NCBI GenBank assembly: GCA_002309765.1
Contig: DBXY01000064.1
Span: forward strand, 66,031-130,030
Origin: Verrucomicrobia bacterium UBA1200
GTDB taxonomy: Bacteria > Verrucomicrobiota > Kiritimatiellia > RFP12 > UBA1067
DNA: 64,000 nucleotides
Direction: 5' to 3'
Shown piece by piece: positions 16,977 to 25,460 of this stretch (positions are counted from its first letter, which is position 1; the number at the start of each line of letters is the position of its first letter). Below the pieces are notes generated by a model. The model was not told the DNA's origin. It searched no databases and saw only the letters and a list, made by a program, of their open reading frames with translations. The position numbers and the translations under genes were made by a program.

Positions 16977-17763
16977 GGAAAAACATCCCGACATCACCGT
17001 GCTGGTTGCGTCCTGCGACAAATACTCCGACGTTTGGGAGCCGTTTTCCGCATTGTGGAGAAAGTACTGGCCGGATTGCCCATACGAGGTAGCGCTTGCC
17101 ACCGAAAGCCCTTGCGACACCCGGCCCGAATTGTGTTTCAACCGGATAATTCCCTGTACCCGCGAAATGAACTGGGGAAAATTCATCTCCACCGCGCTAA
17201 AAGAAATCCACACCTCGCACGTGATCTTGCTGTGCGACGATTATTTTCTTTGCGACCGCGTTGACACCGAACGTATCGCATCGCTGCTCGAATCGGCGGA
17301 AAAGAACCACATTGGATACCTGCCGATGATTCAGGCGGCGGAGTACCGTCCAGTGTTTGAACCCGATCCGCGTCTGGCGATTTACGAAAAAGGGCAAGCC
17401 TATTGTATCGCGCTTCAGGCTGGCATTTGGAATCTGGAGTTTCTGAAATTTTTGGCCGGGCAGTATTTTCCCAGCATTTGGGCGTTCGAACGCAAAGGTT
17501 CGTTCAAGGCGGCGGAGTCAGACTTTGTGCTAGCGGGGACGCGGCAATCGGCTTTTCCGTTCGAGGATTGCGTACACAAGGGACGGTGGGAGCCGGTGGG
17601 GGTACGTCTTTGCGAGCGTAACGGCATCAAGCTCGATTTCGCCCGGCGGGGGCGGTTGAGCGAGTGGCAGCAGGCGAAAAAACACTTGAAGGGCGCGATT
17701 TTGAATCTCAACCCCACACTGGTGGTTAAACTGCAAAACCTGTTGCACCTCGGCAAACAGTGA
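16969..17763 (+). CDS. Glycosyltransferase-like protein of unknown substrate
   Basis: 264 residues, soluble. The N-terminus (DITVLVASCDKYSDVWEPF) reads as a GT-A type nucleotide-sugar fold, and HVILLCDDYFLCDRVD gives a DxD-like acidic cluster at about 85-95. Conserved aromatic and acidic residues (FKAAESDFVLAG, FEDCVHKGRW) follow. The assignment to glycosyltransferases is by pattern and by context between a YfhO-like protein and a DUF5672 protein, not by a firmly recognised family. The ATG overlaps the stop of the upstream gene. No signal peptide is seen, so it should act at the cytoplasmic face of the membrane. Confidence 0.65.
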   Translation: MSEEKHPDITVLVASCDKYSDVWEPFSALWRKYWPDCPYEVALATESPCDTRPELCFNRIIPCTREMNWGKFISTALKEIHTSHVILLCDDYFLCDRVDTERIASLLESAEKNHIGYLPMIQAAEYRPVFEPDPRLAIYEKGQAYCIALQAGIWNLEFLKFLAGQYFPSIWAFERKGSFKAAESDFVLAGTRQSAFPFEDCVHKGRWEPVGVRLCERNGIKLDFARRGRLSEWQQAKKHLKGAILNLNPTLVVKLQNLLHLGKQ

Positions 17764-17770
17764 GGCGAAC

Positions 17771-18550
17771 GTGACTTTAAAAGAGTGGCAGCAAAAAAAC
17801 TTGCCGCAACTGCGGATAACCCGGTTCGAACCCGCTAAACACGCTGGGGTTACGCTGGTTTGCTATCTTTTTCCGCCGCCGGACCGCGAACGAGAGTTTT
17901 TAGAAGGCATCGAATGCGCGCTGCTGCAAAGCTGGAAAGTGTTGGGTCAACTGCCCGCCGTATTGGTGGCCAGCCACCGTTTCCCGGAACTGGACGAAAT
18001 GGTGGCGGCCCGACCGCAAATCGAGCTTCAGGTCGAGCCGACGCTCACGCCGGGCAGCATCCGCTCCATGTCGCTGGACTGTATCACCAAACTTGCGGAC
18101 CGTTTCAGCACTGAATACTGCCTGGTCATCCAAAACGACGGTTTCCCGTTGCGCGACACATTGTCGGATTTTCTCGGCAAATGGGATTACATCGGCGCTC
18201 CTGCGAACGTCGGCTGGCGGCGAAGATTTTTATTCAAGCCCTTTGGCGTTCAAACCCTTAATGGCGGATTTTCGCTGCGTTCGCGCAAAATCTGCCGGGC
18301 GGCGGCGGCGGCGTGGCGGCTTTGGGGCCGCTGGCTGATCGGCCCGCGGGGACGGCTTTTCGCGGAAGACGTCTTTTACACCACCACCGCAAAGTTTTTC
18401 TGCCTGCGCTACCGGTTCGCGCACCGATTCCCTAACACAGCGGAAGCTAGGCGGTTCGCCTATGACGACCTTTCGCGCCACATGGATCTCCCGCCGTCGG
18501 AGGCTCCGTTCGGTTTCCACGGCACCACCACCGCCGAACATTATCTATAA
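17771..18550 (+). CDS. DUF5672 family glycosyltransferase-like protein
   Basis: 259 residues, GTG start with GAGG 6 bases upstream, 7 bases after the preceding gene. Recognisable DUF5672 elements are CLVIQNDGFPL, WDYIGAPANVGW, LNGGFSLRSRKIC and EDVFYTTTA, followed by a C-terminal FGFHGTT. The family is associated with LPS O-antigen and capsule loci and presumed to transfer sugars using a DxD-like QNDG site. With its two neighbours it likely decorates an exported polysaccharide or glycolipid. Confidence 0.8.
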   Translation: MTLKEWQQKNLPQLRITRFEPAKHAGVTLVCYLFPPPDREREFLEGIECALLQSWKVLGQLPAVLVASHRFPELDEMVAARPQIELQVEPTLTPGSIRSMSLDCITKLADRFSTEYCLVIQNDGFPLRDTLSDFLGKWDYIGAPANVGWRRRFLFKPFGVQTLNGGFSLRSRKICRAAAAAWRLWGRWLIGPRGRLFAEDVFYTTTAKFFCLRYRFAHRFPNTAEARRFAYDDLSRHMDLPPSEAPFGFHGTTTAEHYL

Positions 18551-18718
18551 ATGCCCCAGGCCTTCAGCCTGTCTTGTCTTCTCTCGCGCTTCCTTGCTTC
18601 CATATAACGATTCATTCTCGCATGACGCACCCGCATATATATATTGATCAAAATGTCAATGTGCCAAACCACTAGTTTTTATTGACCGAAGTATAGAGAT
18701 TTCTCTTCGCTTTATCTT
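18551..18718. other. Intergenic boundary between the glycosyltransferase operon and an AT-rich island
   Basis: The region changes from GC-rich to AT-rich composition. It contains a short TATATATAT run near 18633 and a weak hairpin (CGAAG at 18687-18691 with CTTCG at 18705-18709, inner AGAGA/TCTCT) followed on the plus strand by a T-rich stretch; this could be a terminator between convergent genes, but the stem is AT-rich. Confidence 0.35.
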
Positions 18719-19342
18719 TTAACTGATTATAAGATCGCGAACAGCGGCGCGTATGCGGCTTTTAGCTTCTTCCCAGTTAAACGGAATCAACATTTTCGGC
18801 ATGGGCATCGTTTCTGCATCGGCGAAATAGGAAAGGCTTCGTATCGCCAATGCTGGATTCGCCGCTGGATACTTCTCTCGATACCATGCGAAAATGTCCT
18901 TAAGCGAATAATCGTCAAGCAAGCGCGCCATATCGACAAAGTCCTTGCGCGTTCCGCGATTAGTTATCGCATGGACTTTCATCGCGGCAATGTCTCGGAC
19001 TCCTGCCAGACAAACTCCAGCTGTTTCTACGGGCGGTTCCAGCCATGCGTATATATCGTATGACACGCAATCCACCTTCACACCGTTAATGTAGAAGAAC
19101 GCCATTTTCCCGTCAGGCGTTCCGCTCGCCTTCTCCGTTTTCCCAATTGCAGAAAATTCATTACTCAAATCTTCGGTACAGTTCAGTTTGCCGAAGATGT
19201 CCAAGTCCACACTAATGCGGTGGCCCAACTGAAGAGCAAGCGCCGTGCCGCCGACAAGTCTTGTTTCCGCAAGTACCGGAAGTGCTTGAAGTTGCTTGAG
19301 GAGGGAAAGCGTATCGGGATCTATCGCATTGAGGAATAGCAT
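18719..19342 (-). CDS. AbiEii/AbiGii-type nucleotidyltransferase (toxin-like)
   Basis: 207 residues. The hallmark is TRLVGGTALALQLGHRISVDLDIF (about 26-49), the GG...DxDxF core of the DNA polymerase beta-like nucleotidyltransferases used by AbiE-type abortive infection and toxin-antitoxin systems. A third acidic residue sits in VKVDCVSYD, and the helical KVHAITNRGTRKDFVDMARLL is typical. Such toxins are thought to transfer nucleotides to tRNA or other acceptors. The start at 19342 has AGAGGAAA upstream and overlaps the end of the partner gene by 22 bases. Confidence 0.82.
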   Translation of the reverse strand: MLFLNAIDPDTLSLLKQLQALPVLAETRLVGGTALALQLGHRISVDLDIFGKLNCTEDLSNEFSAIGKTEKASGTPDGKMAFFYINGVKVDCVSYDIYAWLEPPVETAGVCLAGVRDIAAMKVHAITNRGTRKDFVDMARLLDDYSLKDIFAWYREKYPAANPALAIRSLSYFADAETMPMPKMLIPFNWEEAKSRIRAAVRDLIIS

Positions 19343-19596
19343 CTGAATGTTTCCTCTTTGACGTTTCCAAGGCAAGCGGCAAAAGCTAGCGTCACGGGAT
19401 CGAGCGAACGAATCTGCTGGGCTTCGGCAATCATGAAAGGCAAGGTGTAATGGGCGATTGTCGCCTTGATGTCTTCAAGGTTTCCGCGCTCCAGCACTCG
19501 TTGTATCACATATCGGCAATGCGCGTGGTCATCAATTGTCTCGGGATCAACATCCCAAAACAACCGTTGTGACAGACTTCTGATAAACTTGCTCAT
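19321..19596 (-). CDS. DUF6922-like small protein, probable antitoxin partner
   Basis: 91 residues with the pattern LFWDVDPETIDDHAHCRYV, RVLERGNLEDIKATIAHY and LDPVTLAFAACLGNVKEETFRCY, matching small proteins often encoded directly before AbiEii-like nucleotidyltransferases. It overlaps the toxin-like gene by 22 bases and has AAGGTGAG 6 bases before its ATG, so it is made first. By analogy it is the antitoxin or regulator; that is inference. The pair lies in the AT-rich island and may be horizontally acquired. Confidence 0.75.
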   Translation of the reverse strand: MSKFIRSLSQRLFWDVDPETIDDHAHCRYVIQRVLERGNLEDIKATIAHYTLPFMIAEAQQIRSLDPVTLAFAACLGNVKEETFRCYSSMR

Positions 19597-19721
19597 ATTA
19601 TTCTCACCTTCAAGTTCATGGCACAGCCACCTTAAACAAAAACGTTAAACATTTTCGCATCTTCAGCTTCAAAAGTCAATAAAACTGAGGTACAGCGAGA
19701 AATTTCTCCCTAATTCGTAAA

Positions 19722-21098
19722 ATGAAAGGACACTCGTTGTTTGTCACTTCTGCCGACTTCTGGGCACAAGTTTTCGATTTTGCCCAAAAGTCGGGTGCGA
19801 AATTCCTGAAAGTTGAGGGATTGTCACCCAAGACCGCGAAATCTAATCGGGACCAACTGAACGGATTTTATTCGCAATTGCAACTGCAAAGCGGGAAAAG
19901 CTATGAAGTTGTCGATTGGCTTAAGGCGTTTAAAGACATTAATGATGAAATCACAGATGGCCAGCGTACCGTCGTGCTGCTAGACGAAATATCATGGATG
20001 GGATTCTACGACCGTGGTTTTCCGGGGTTGCTGAAGATTGCGTGGGACAATTATTTTCATCGGCACCCAGATCTTATTCTTTTCCTGTGCGGCAGTGTCT
20101 CAAGCTGGATTCGGGAAAACATACTCGAAAACGGCGGTTTTTTAGGTCGACCGTCGGCAGATATCGTTCTTCGCGAACTCCCGGTTAAAGATTGTCTGGC
20201 ATTCTGGGGCGGGGCGGCTAAAAGACTCTCCTCCCGCGAGTTTTTCGATATGCTTTCAGTCACCGGAGGCGTACCCAGATATCTCGAAGAAATCGATCCC
20301 TCTTTGTCGGTTGACGAATCACTTCGACGCTCGTGTTTCTCTCCTAGCGGGTATCTTTTCCGCGACTTCGATTTGATGTTCGACGAACTTTACGACAGCG
20401 GTGCAGGAGAACGCAAGAATGTTCTCGAAACCCTTTCCGAAGGAGCGATGACAGTAAGCGAAATCGCGAAAAAACTGGGGCGAAGCCGTAACGGACATCT
20501 TGCTGAGATTCTTAAAGACCTCTCTCAAGGCGGCTTTGTGGCGGCAGAAAGGGGAATAAATCCGAAAACCGGCGAACTGCGGCAAGAGATAAGGTATCGA
20601 ATATGCGACAATTATGTCCGTTTTTACCTGCGGACAATTTTACCAAGACGCGACATGATAGAAAACGGCGCTTACCGTTTCGAATCGTTGGAACAACTTC
20701 CCGGCTGGAATTCCATTCTCGGACTCCAGTTCGAAAACATGGTATTGGGGGCACTACCCGCGCTAGTACGTAAACTGCACCTAGAAAAAACGCACATTGT
20801 GTCGATGTCGCCGTTCAGGAGATTTCCGCATGACCATGTGCGTGGATGTCAAATCGACTGCCTCATCCAAACCAAACGTTCACTTTACGTGGTGGAAATC
20901 AAGCGGCGGATGGAAATCGGAATGGAGGTGGTGGCGGAGGTTGAACGTAAAATTGAAGCCCTACCGCACGATGAACGGCTTTCAGTAAGACCTGTTCTTG
21001 TCTATGACGGACGCCTCTCGCCGCTGGTAACGGACGAAAACTATTTTGCATCCATCATCTCCGCCAATGAACTTTTCGACCTAAGCAACAACGATTAG
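19722..21098 (+). CDS. N-terminally truncated AAA ATPase with C-terminal nuclease-like (DUF234) domain
   Basis: 458 residues. VEGLSPKTAKSNRDQL, VVLLDEISWMG (Walker B), LILFLCGSVSSWI (sensor), LSVTGGVPRYLEEI, a winged-helix (MTVSEIAKKLGRS) and a C-terminal PD-(D/E)xK-like core (GCQIDCLIQTKRSLYVVEIKRR) match the archaeal-type ATPase/DUF234 family. The family normally begins with a GRRRxGKT P-loop about 30 residues before the first conserved block; here it is replaced by MKGHSLFVTSADFWAQVF, and no Walker A is found upstream in any frame I read. The protein is therefore probably unable to bind ATP and may be a decaying remnant. No convincing SD is seen. Confidence 0.7.
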   Translation: MKGHSLFVTSADFWAQVFDFAQKSGAKFLKVEGLSPKTAKSNRDQLNGFYSQLQLQSGKSYEVVDWLKAFKDINDEITDGQRTVVLLDEISWMGFYDRGFPGLLKIAWDNYFHRHPDLILFLCGSVSSWIRENILENGGFLGRPSADIVLRELPVKDCLAFWGGAAKRLSSREFFDMLSVTGGVPRYLEEIDPSLSVDESLRRSCFSPSGYLFRDFDLMFDELYDSGAGERKNVLETLSEGAMTVSEIAKKLGRSRNGHLAEILKDLSQGGFVAAERGINPKTGELRQEIRYRICDNYVRFYLRTILPRRDMIENGAYRFESLEQLPGWNSILGLQFENMVLGALPALVRKLHLEKTHIVSMSPFRRFPHDHVRGCQIDCLIQTKRSLYVVEIKRRMEIGMEVVAEVERKIEALPHDERLSVRPVLVYDGRLSPLVTDENYFASIISANELFDLSNND

Positions 21099-21119
21099 GC
21101 CAGAAAATTTCCGCCATCG

Positions 21120-22601
21120 TTAGCGGAACTCGATTTGTCCCAGTTTGTAACGGCGCTTGCCGTCGCCATTGGGCAACGGCAGCTCGTAAACCGGGGTACC
21201 GTCGCGGCGGCCAACCGACACGTAAACATCGAAAACCCCGGTGGGGCAATACGGAGCCGCCCAACCTTCGGGAAAAGCGGGATTGCCTTTGCCTAAAATG
21301 CACTCGAAACCGTGTTCTTTGGCCACGGCCTGTCCGGGCGGCGCCACCGCCAGCTGACGCAAATTAAACCCCTCGTCCGACAACACCGCCAAAATCCCGC
21401 CCTCCGCGTTTTTCACGGTCAACGCCGGAAACGCATCGGCATAACACGGCGCGACCCCCGCGTTGGCCCACGACCATTTGACCGCAAACGGTACGGCGGT
21501 TTGTTTCGGTTTGCCGACCGTGATTACTTTCGGATAACGCAGCTCGCGCAACTGGAAACGATAACCAAGACGAGTGTTGATTTTGGCGATGGTTTCGCGG
21601 TTTTCTTCCAAAAGCACTTTGGGATCCCAGTGGATGGACATATAGCTGGCATGGTAATCCTCAACCGATTTAATCAGCAGTTCCGGCACCCATGCGCCGC
21701 GGTTTTTTGACGGGACATAGTGCTCGTGCTCAAGTATCACCGGCATGGTGCGCCAATACCGTTCCGCCTGATCGGCGTGGAACCATGACTTAGGCGGGGC
21801 CTGCACCAAAATACTGTCGTCGCGCAAAGAAACCCCGCGGGAACGGGCGTAGTCAAGCAACGGATAATTGCCGCTGCGGTTTTCCGGCCCGGAAACATCG
21901 TCGCTTATGCACAGCTGCGTATGCGGAAAATACTTCACATGAAGATCGATATGGCGCTTGACGTCAATATCCATCTTCTTCTGCGGGACGCGGCTGGTGA
22001 CATGGGTGTGTCCCTCGCCCCACAGACCGTAGGTACCGATATCAATGAACGCCACCTCCGGACGACCGTCATATCTAGCGGAAAACGCCCGGAGAAAATT
22101 CTCCAGCTTTTCCAAAAACACCGGATCCACAAAATCCGGATCCCAATTGTCGCCCTTTACATCCGGCCCGTACTCCGGTTTGCCCCAAGACCAGAAAACT
22201 CCCTTCGCACCGGCTTTTTTGACCCATTCCGGGGTGGCGTAGCGCATCCAACTCTCGGAACAGGTGATGCGGAACGCCACCTGCCCGCCGCGCTCAATCC
22301 AACGCTGCGCCGGGGTGTCCAGCACCGACCAGTTGAACTTGCCCTCTTCCGGCTCCAAGAACGCCCACGGGATGCGCAAGTAAACCACGGAACACCCCGG
22401 AAACCACTCCGCAGAGTCGCCGGGCTTCAAATGCGATCCGTAATTTTTCGGGATATTGGAATAGTAATGCATGGTCCACCCCATACCGGGGTTTATCAAC
22501 GCCCGACCGTCATCCGTCGGCCGCACCACCACAGTATCCTGCCCCAACGCTAACGCCGCCGCAAAGGCGGCAGCCGCCATACCGAAAAACATTTTACGCA
22601 T
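21120..22601 (-). CDS. Exported DUF4832 (glycoside hydrolase-like) protein
   Basis: 493 residues. A signal peptide (MRKMFFGMAAAAFAAALALG) is followed by a TIM-barrel-like region (about 25-350: NPGMGWTMHYYSN, SVVYLRIPWAFLEPEEGKFNW, FIDIGTYGLWGEGHTH, LCISDDVSG) and a C-terminal DUF4832 beta domain (about 360-493). The GLWGEGH Glu is a candidate acid/base. Proteins of this kind are thought to be polysaccharide hydrolases, but a substrate is not known. The ATG has GGAGGAG 8 bases upstream. It is the last gene of the minus-strand carbohydrate cluster, just after the GH5 enzyme. Confidence 0.8.
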   Translation of the reverse strand: MRKMFFGMAAAAFAAALALGQDTVVVRPTDDGRALINPGMGWTMHYYSNIPKNYGSHLKPGDSAEWFPGCSVVYLRIPWAFLEPEEGKFNWSVLDTPAQRWIERGGQVAFRITCSESWMRYATPEWVKKAGAKGVFWSWGKPEYGPDVKGDNWDPDFVDPVFLEKLENFLRAFSARYDGRPEVAFIDIGTYGLWGEGHTHVTSRVPQKKMDIDVKRHIDLHVKYFPHTQLCISDDVSGPENRSGNYPLLDYARSRGVSLRDDSILVQAPPKSWFHADQAERYWRTMPVILEHEHYVPSKNRGAWVPELLIKSVEDYHASYMSIHWDPKVLLEENRETIAKINTRLGYRFQLRELRYPKVITVGKPKQTAVPFAVKWSWANAGVAPCYADAFPALTVKNAEGGILAVLSDEGFNLRQLAVAPPGQAVAKEHGFECILGKGNPAFPEGWAAPYCPTGVFDVYVSVGRRDGTPVYELPLPNGDGKRRYKLGQIEFR

Positions 22602-22628
22602 TTCAAAGCTCCTCCGCGCACCAGCTCG

Positions 22629-23873
22629 TCATTGTTTCGGAACCCGCAACCCCACCGCCTCCAGATATTTACCATCCACACGGCAGTTTTTGAACTGGCA
22701 GTTTTCCGCATATTTGCGCAGGGCTTGAGCGGCTTTTTTCATATCTGGGCGGTTTTTCTGGATTTCGGCGTAACTGCTACGGTTCGCGGCGGCAAAGTTT
22801 TTAACCAAATCCCAGTCTTCGGGATAGTCAAACGCCAGCCAACCGCCGTTTTTGGGCATTTTCACCGGCCAATAGGTGTAACCGATATCGTTGGCGACCA
22901 TCGTTTCGGTGAAGGTTTTATACCACTCGTAGTTGTTGTGGCCGGTTTCGCCCATAAACATCGGCAGACCGGTTTTGTCGCGGAAAGCGACAAAATCGGA
23001 GATATGCTTCGGGTCGGTCCAATAGCGGTGGCAGGTGTACATCATGTTAGAATCGAATTTCCAATCCTTAAACGGCGCGAAATTCGAGTTCCACTGCGCC
23101 CCCGCCAATATCACAATGTGTTTGGTATCCACGGTACGGATGACGGCAACCGCCGCCTTTTGGACCGACTCTAGTTTGGTGTTGAGCCAATCTTTGTCAT
23201 TGAGACGGCTGGAAATCGGCTCGTTCATTAGGTCGTAACCGAGTATAACCGGATTCGCGGCGTAATGTTCGGCGATGCGCCGCCAGATTTCGCAGTAGAT
23301 CCGCTGTTCGCGCTCGCTGGTGAAGAGCCAAGGGTAACCGTAGCTGTCGTCGATATTATCGCCGGTCTGGCCACCGGGGCAGTCGTGCATATCCAGCACC
23401 ACGCGAAGGTTGTGCTTGCCGCACCACGCTACCACCGGGTCGATCAGCTCGAAACCGTCGTTGGCGGAGTACCCGCCAAGGTATTCCTCGCGGGTGAACA
23501 GCTTATAATGGAAAGGAATGCGCACCGTGTTGGAACCGGTGGCGGCGATAAAACGGATATCATCCTCGGTCACATAGTTGGCTTTGAACGCCCGCCAGAA
23601 ATTGTCGGTCTCCTCCGGACCGACCAGCTGGCGCAGGGCCTCGTCGATGAAATGGGCGGAGTTCACCTCCTTAAAACCGAACATATAGCCTTCGGGGTTC
23701 AGCCAGTTCCCAAGATTGGTGCCGCGTATGAAAAACTTCTCTCCGGCGGAATTGACGATTATTTTACCGTTAACCCGCAGAAAATCGTTTTTCTCAACTT
23801 CGGCGAAGGCGGACGCCGCAACGTAAACCGCCAACGCAGCGCACAGGAACCGCTCAACATTAAGTCTGATCAT
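22629..23873 (-). CDS. Exported glycoside hydrolase family 5 (cellulase-like) enzyme
   Basis: 414 residues. The signal peptide is MIRLNVERFLCAALAVYVAASAFA. The GH5 barrel shows RGTNLGNWLNPEG, GSNTVRIPFHYKLF, LRVVLDMHDCPGG, the acid/base Glu in ILGYDLMNEPI and the nucleophile Glu in LPMFMGETGHNNYEW. It should cleave beta-1,4-linked glucan, mannan or a related glycan outside the cytoplasm. The start at 23873 is supported by AAGGAGAAAAATT directly upstream; a longer reading would run back into the uxaA gene. Placement next to DUF4832 and UxaA points to plant- or host-glycan use. Confidence 0.9.
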   Translation of the reverse strand: MIRLNVERFLCAALAVYVAASAFAEVEKNDFLRVNGKIIVNSAGEKFFIRGTNLGNWLNPEGYMFGFKEVNSAHFIDEALRQLVGPEETDNFWRAFKANYVTEDDIRFIAATGSNTVRIPFHYKLFTREEYLGGYSANDGFELIDPVVAWCGKHNLRVVLDMHDCPGGQTGDNIDDSYGYPWLFTSEREQRIYCEIWRRIAEHYAANPVILGYDLMNEPISSRLNDKDWLNTKLESVQKAAVAVIRTVDTKHIVILAGAQWNSNFAPFKDWKFDSNMMYTCHRYWTDPKHISDFVAFRDKTGLPMFMGETGHNNYEWYKTFTETMVANDIGYTYWPVKMPKNGGWLAFDYPEDWDLVKNFAAANRSSYAEIQKNRPDMKKAAQALRKYAENCQFKNCRVDGKYLEAVGLRVPKQ

Positions 23874-23904
23874 AATTTTTCTCCTTGTTGATAAAAGCAC
23901 GGGG

Positions 23905-25359
23905 TCACAAAGTAACCCCGTCTTTGAAAATTGCAATGCCCCGGGCGCCGGTTCGTTCGGCGCAGGTACGCTCACCGGAAGCCACCCGCAGGACATACGC
24001 GAAAAGCCGATGGCTAACCTCGTCAAGCGTCTCTGTACCGTCCGCGATGGTTCCGGCGTTAAAATCGATCCAGTTGCGCTTCTTTTCAAAAAGCGGCGTG
24101 TTTGAGGAAATCTTCAAAGTCGGCGCGGGCGCACCGAACGGAGTACCGCGGCCAGTAGTGAAAAGTATCAGCTGCGCACCCGCCGCCGTGAGTGCCGTCG
24201 CGGACACTAAATCGTTGCCGGGACCGGACATCAGATTCAGCCCCGGTGCGATAACCGGGTCGGCGTAACCGATCGCATCCACGACTTGGGCGCGACCGCC
24301 TTTCTGCACGCAACCGCAACTTTTGTCCTCAAGCGTGGTTATCCCGCCCGCTTTGTTGCCGGGGCTGGGGTTCTCGTACACGGTTTCGCCGTGCGATGTG
24401 AAGTAACGTTTGAAATCCGACAGCACTTTTACCGCCCGATCGAACACCTCACGCGAGGCGGCGCGGTTTAACAACATCGCTTCCGCGCCGAACATCTCCG
24501 GCACCTCGGTAAGCACGGTAGAGCCACCGGCGGCGATAAGCAAGTCGCTGAAACGCCCCACCGCCGGATTCGCGGTAATCCCGGAAAGCCCGTCCGACCC
24601 GCCGCACTTCATACCCACAATCAGCTTAGAAACCGGCAGCGACACTCGCCGGTCATCCTTCATCGCGCCGGCAAGCTCGCGGATAAGCTTTGAGCCTTCC
24701 GCTAATTCGTCATCAACATCCTGGCAAACCAAAAACTTGACGCGGTTTCCATCCACCGGCCCCAATGCCTTGCGAAACTCCTCGGCAGTAAGGTTTTCGC
24801 AGCCAAGCGAAAGAACCAGCACGCCGCCAGCGTTCGGATGACGGCACAAAGCCGCCAGAAGCTTTCGGGTGCGGGCATGATCCGCACCGGTTTGCGAACA
24901 GCCGTAGGGGTGGGTAAAGGTATAAATCCCTTCGACCGCCCCGCCGACTAACGCTTGGCTTTTGGCGGCAAGCTTAGTGGCAATGGAGTTGACGCATCCC
25001 ACCGTCGGAATAATCCAGATTTCGTTTCTAACCCCAGCTCTGCCATTACTGCGTAGATAACCGTTGAACTCGGACGGGTTGACTGCGTTTTTTAACCGAC
25101 TTGAATCGCAAGCCGCCGCAGGTAACGAATCATACCGATACTCGGCGGTTTCGTCCAACGCGGTTCTGACGTTATGGATATGGACCCACTCCCCTGCCTT
25201 TATGTCCTTAGTCGCAACACCAACCGGGAAACCGTATTTAACGATATTCTCTCCTGCTTTTATGTCGCGAAGCGCCAACTTATGCCCGGCGGGAATGTCC
25301 CCGCACGGCTTAAGCAAAACCTCAACATTATCAAGTGGATGAATCTGAATCGCATTCAT
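23905..25359 (-). CDS. uxaA: UxaA-family (altronate/galactarate-type) dehydratase
   Basis: 484 residues. An N-terminal SAF domain (about 1-75, IQIHPLDNVEVLL...VHIHNV) is joined to the large catalytic part with GYLRSNGRAGVRNEIWIIPTVGCVN, THPYGCSQTGADH, LVLSLGCENL, GMKCGGSDGLSGITANPAVG and SCGCVQKGGRAQVVDAI. The conserved Cys residues bind iron. The family removes water from altronate (UxaA) or galactarate (GarD) to give 2-keto-3-deoxy sugars; the single-chain form fits UxaA, but the substrate is not settled. It implies uronic acid use in this cluster. No clear SD precedes the ATG at 25359. Confidence 0.88.
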   Translation of the reverse strand: MNAIQIHPLDNVEVLLKPCGDIPAGHKLALRDIKAGENIVKYGFPVGVATKDIKAGEWVHIHNVRTALDETAEYRYDSLPAAACDSSRLKNAVNPSEFNGYLRSNGRAGVRNEIWIIPTVGCVNSIATKLAAKSQALVGGAVEGIYTFTHPYGCSQTGADHARTRKLLAALCRHPNAGGVLVLSLGCENLTAEEFRKALGPVDGNRVKFLVCQDVDDELAEGSKLIRELAGAMKDDRRVSLPVSKLIVGMKCGGSDGLSGITANPAVGRFSDLLIAAGGSTVLTEVPEMFGAEAMLLNRAASREVFDRAVKVLSDFKRYFTSHGETVYENPSPGNKAGGITTLEDKSCGCVQKGGRAQVVDAIGYADPVIAPGLNLMSGPGNDLVSATALTAAGAQLILFTTGRGTPFGAPAPTLKISSNTPLFEKKRNWIDFNAGTIADGTETLDEVSHRLFAYVLRVASGERTCAERTGARGIAIFKDGVTL

Positions 25360-25460
25360 GGCTTAAAGATGTATTTGTATTATTTCACAGATTCATGATC
25401 GTGTCAAAGCGAAAACGCCAATGGCGCATATTGAATGACGTAATGATTGGGAAAAATCTG

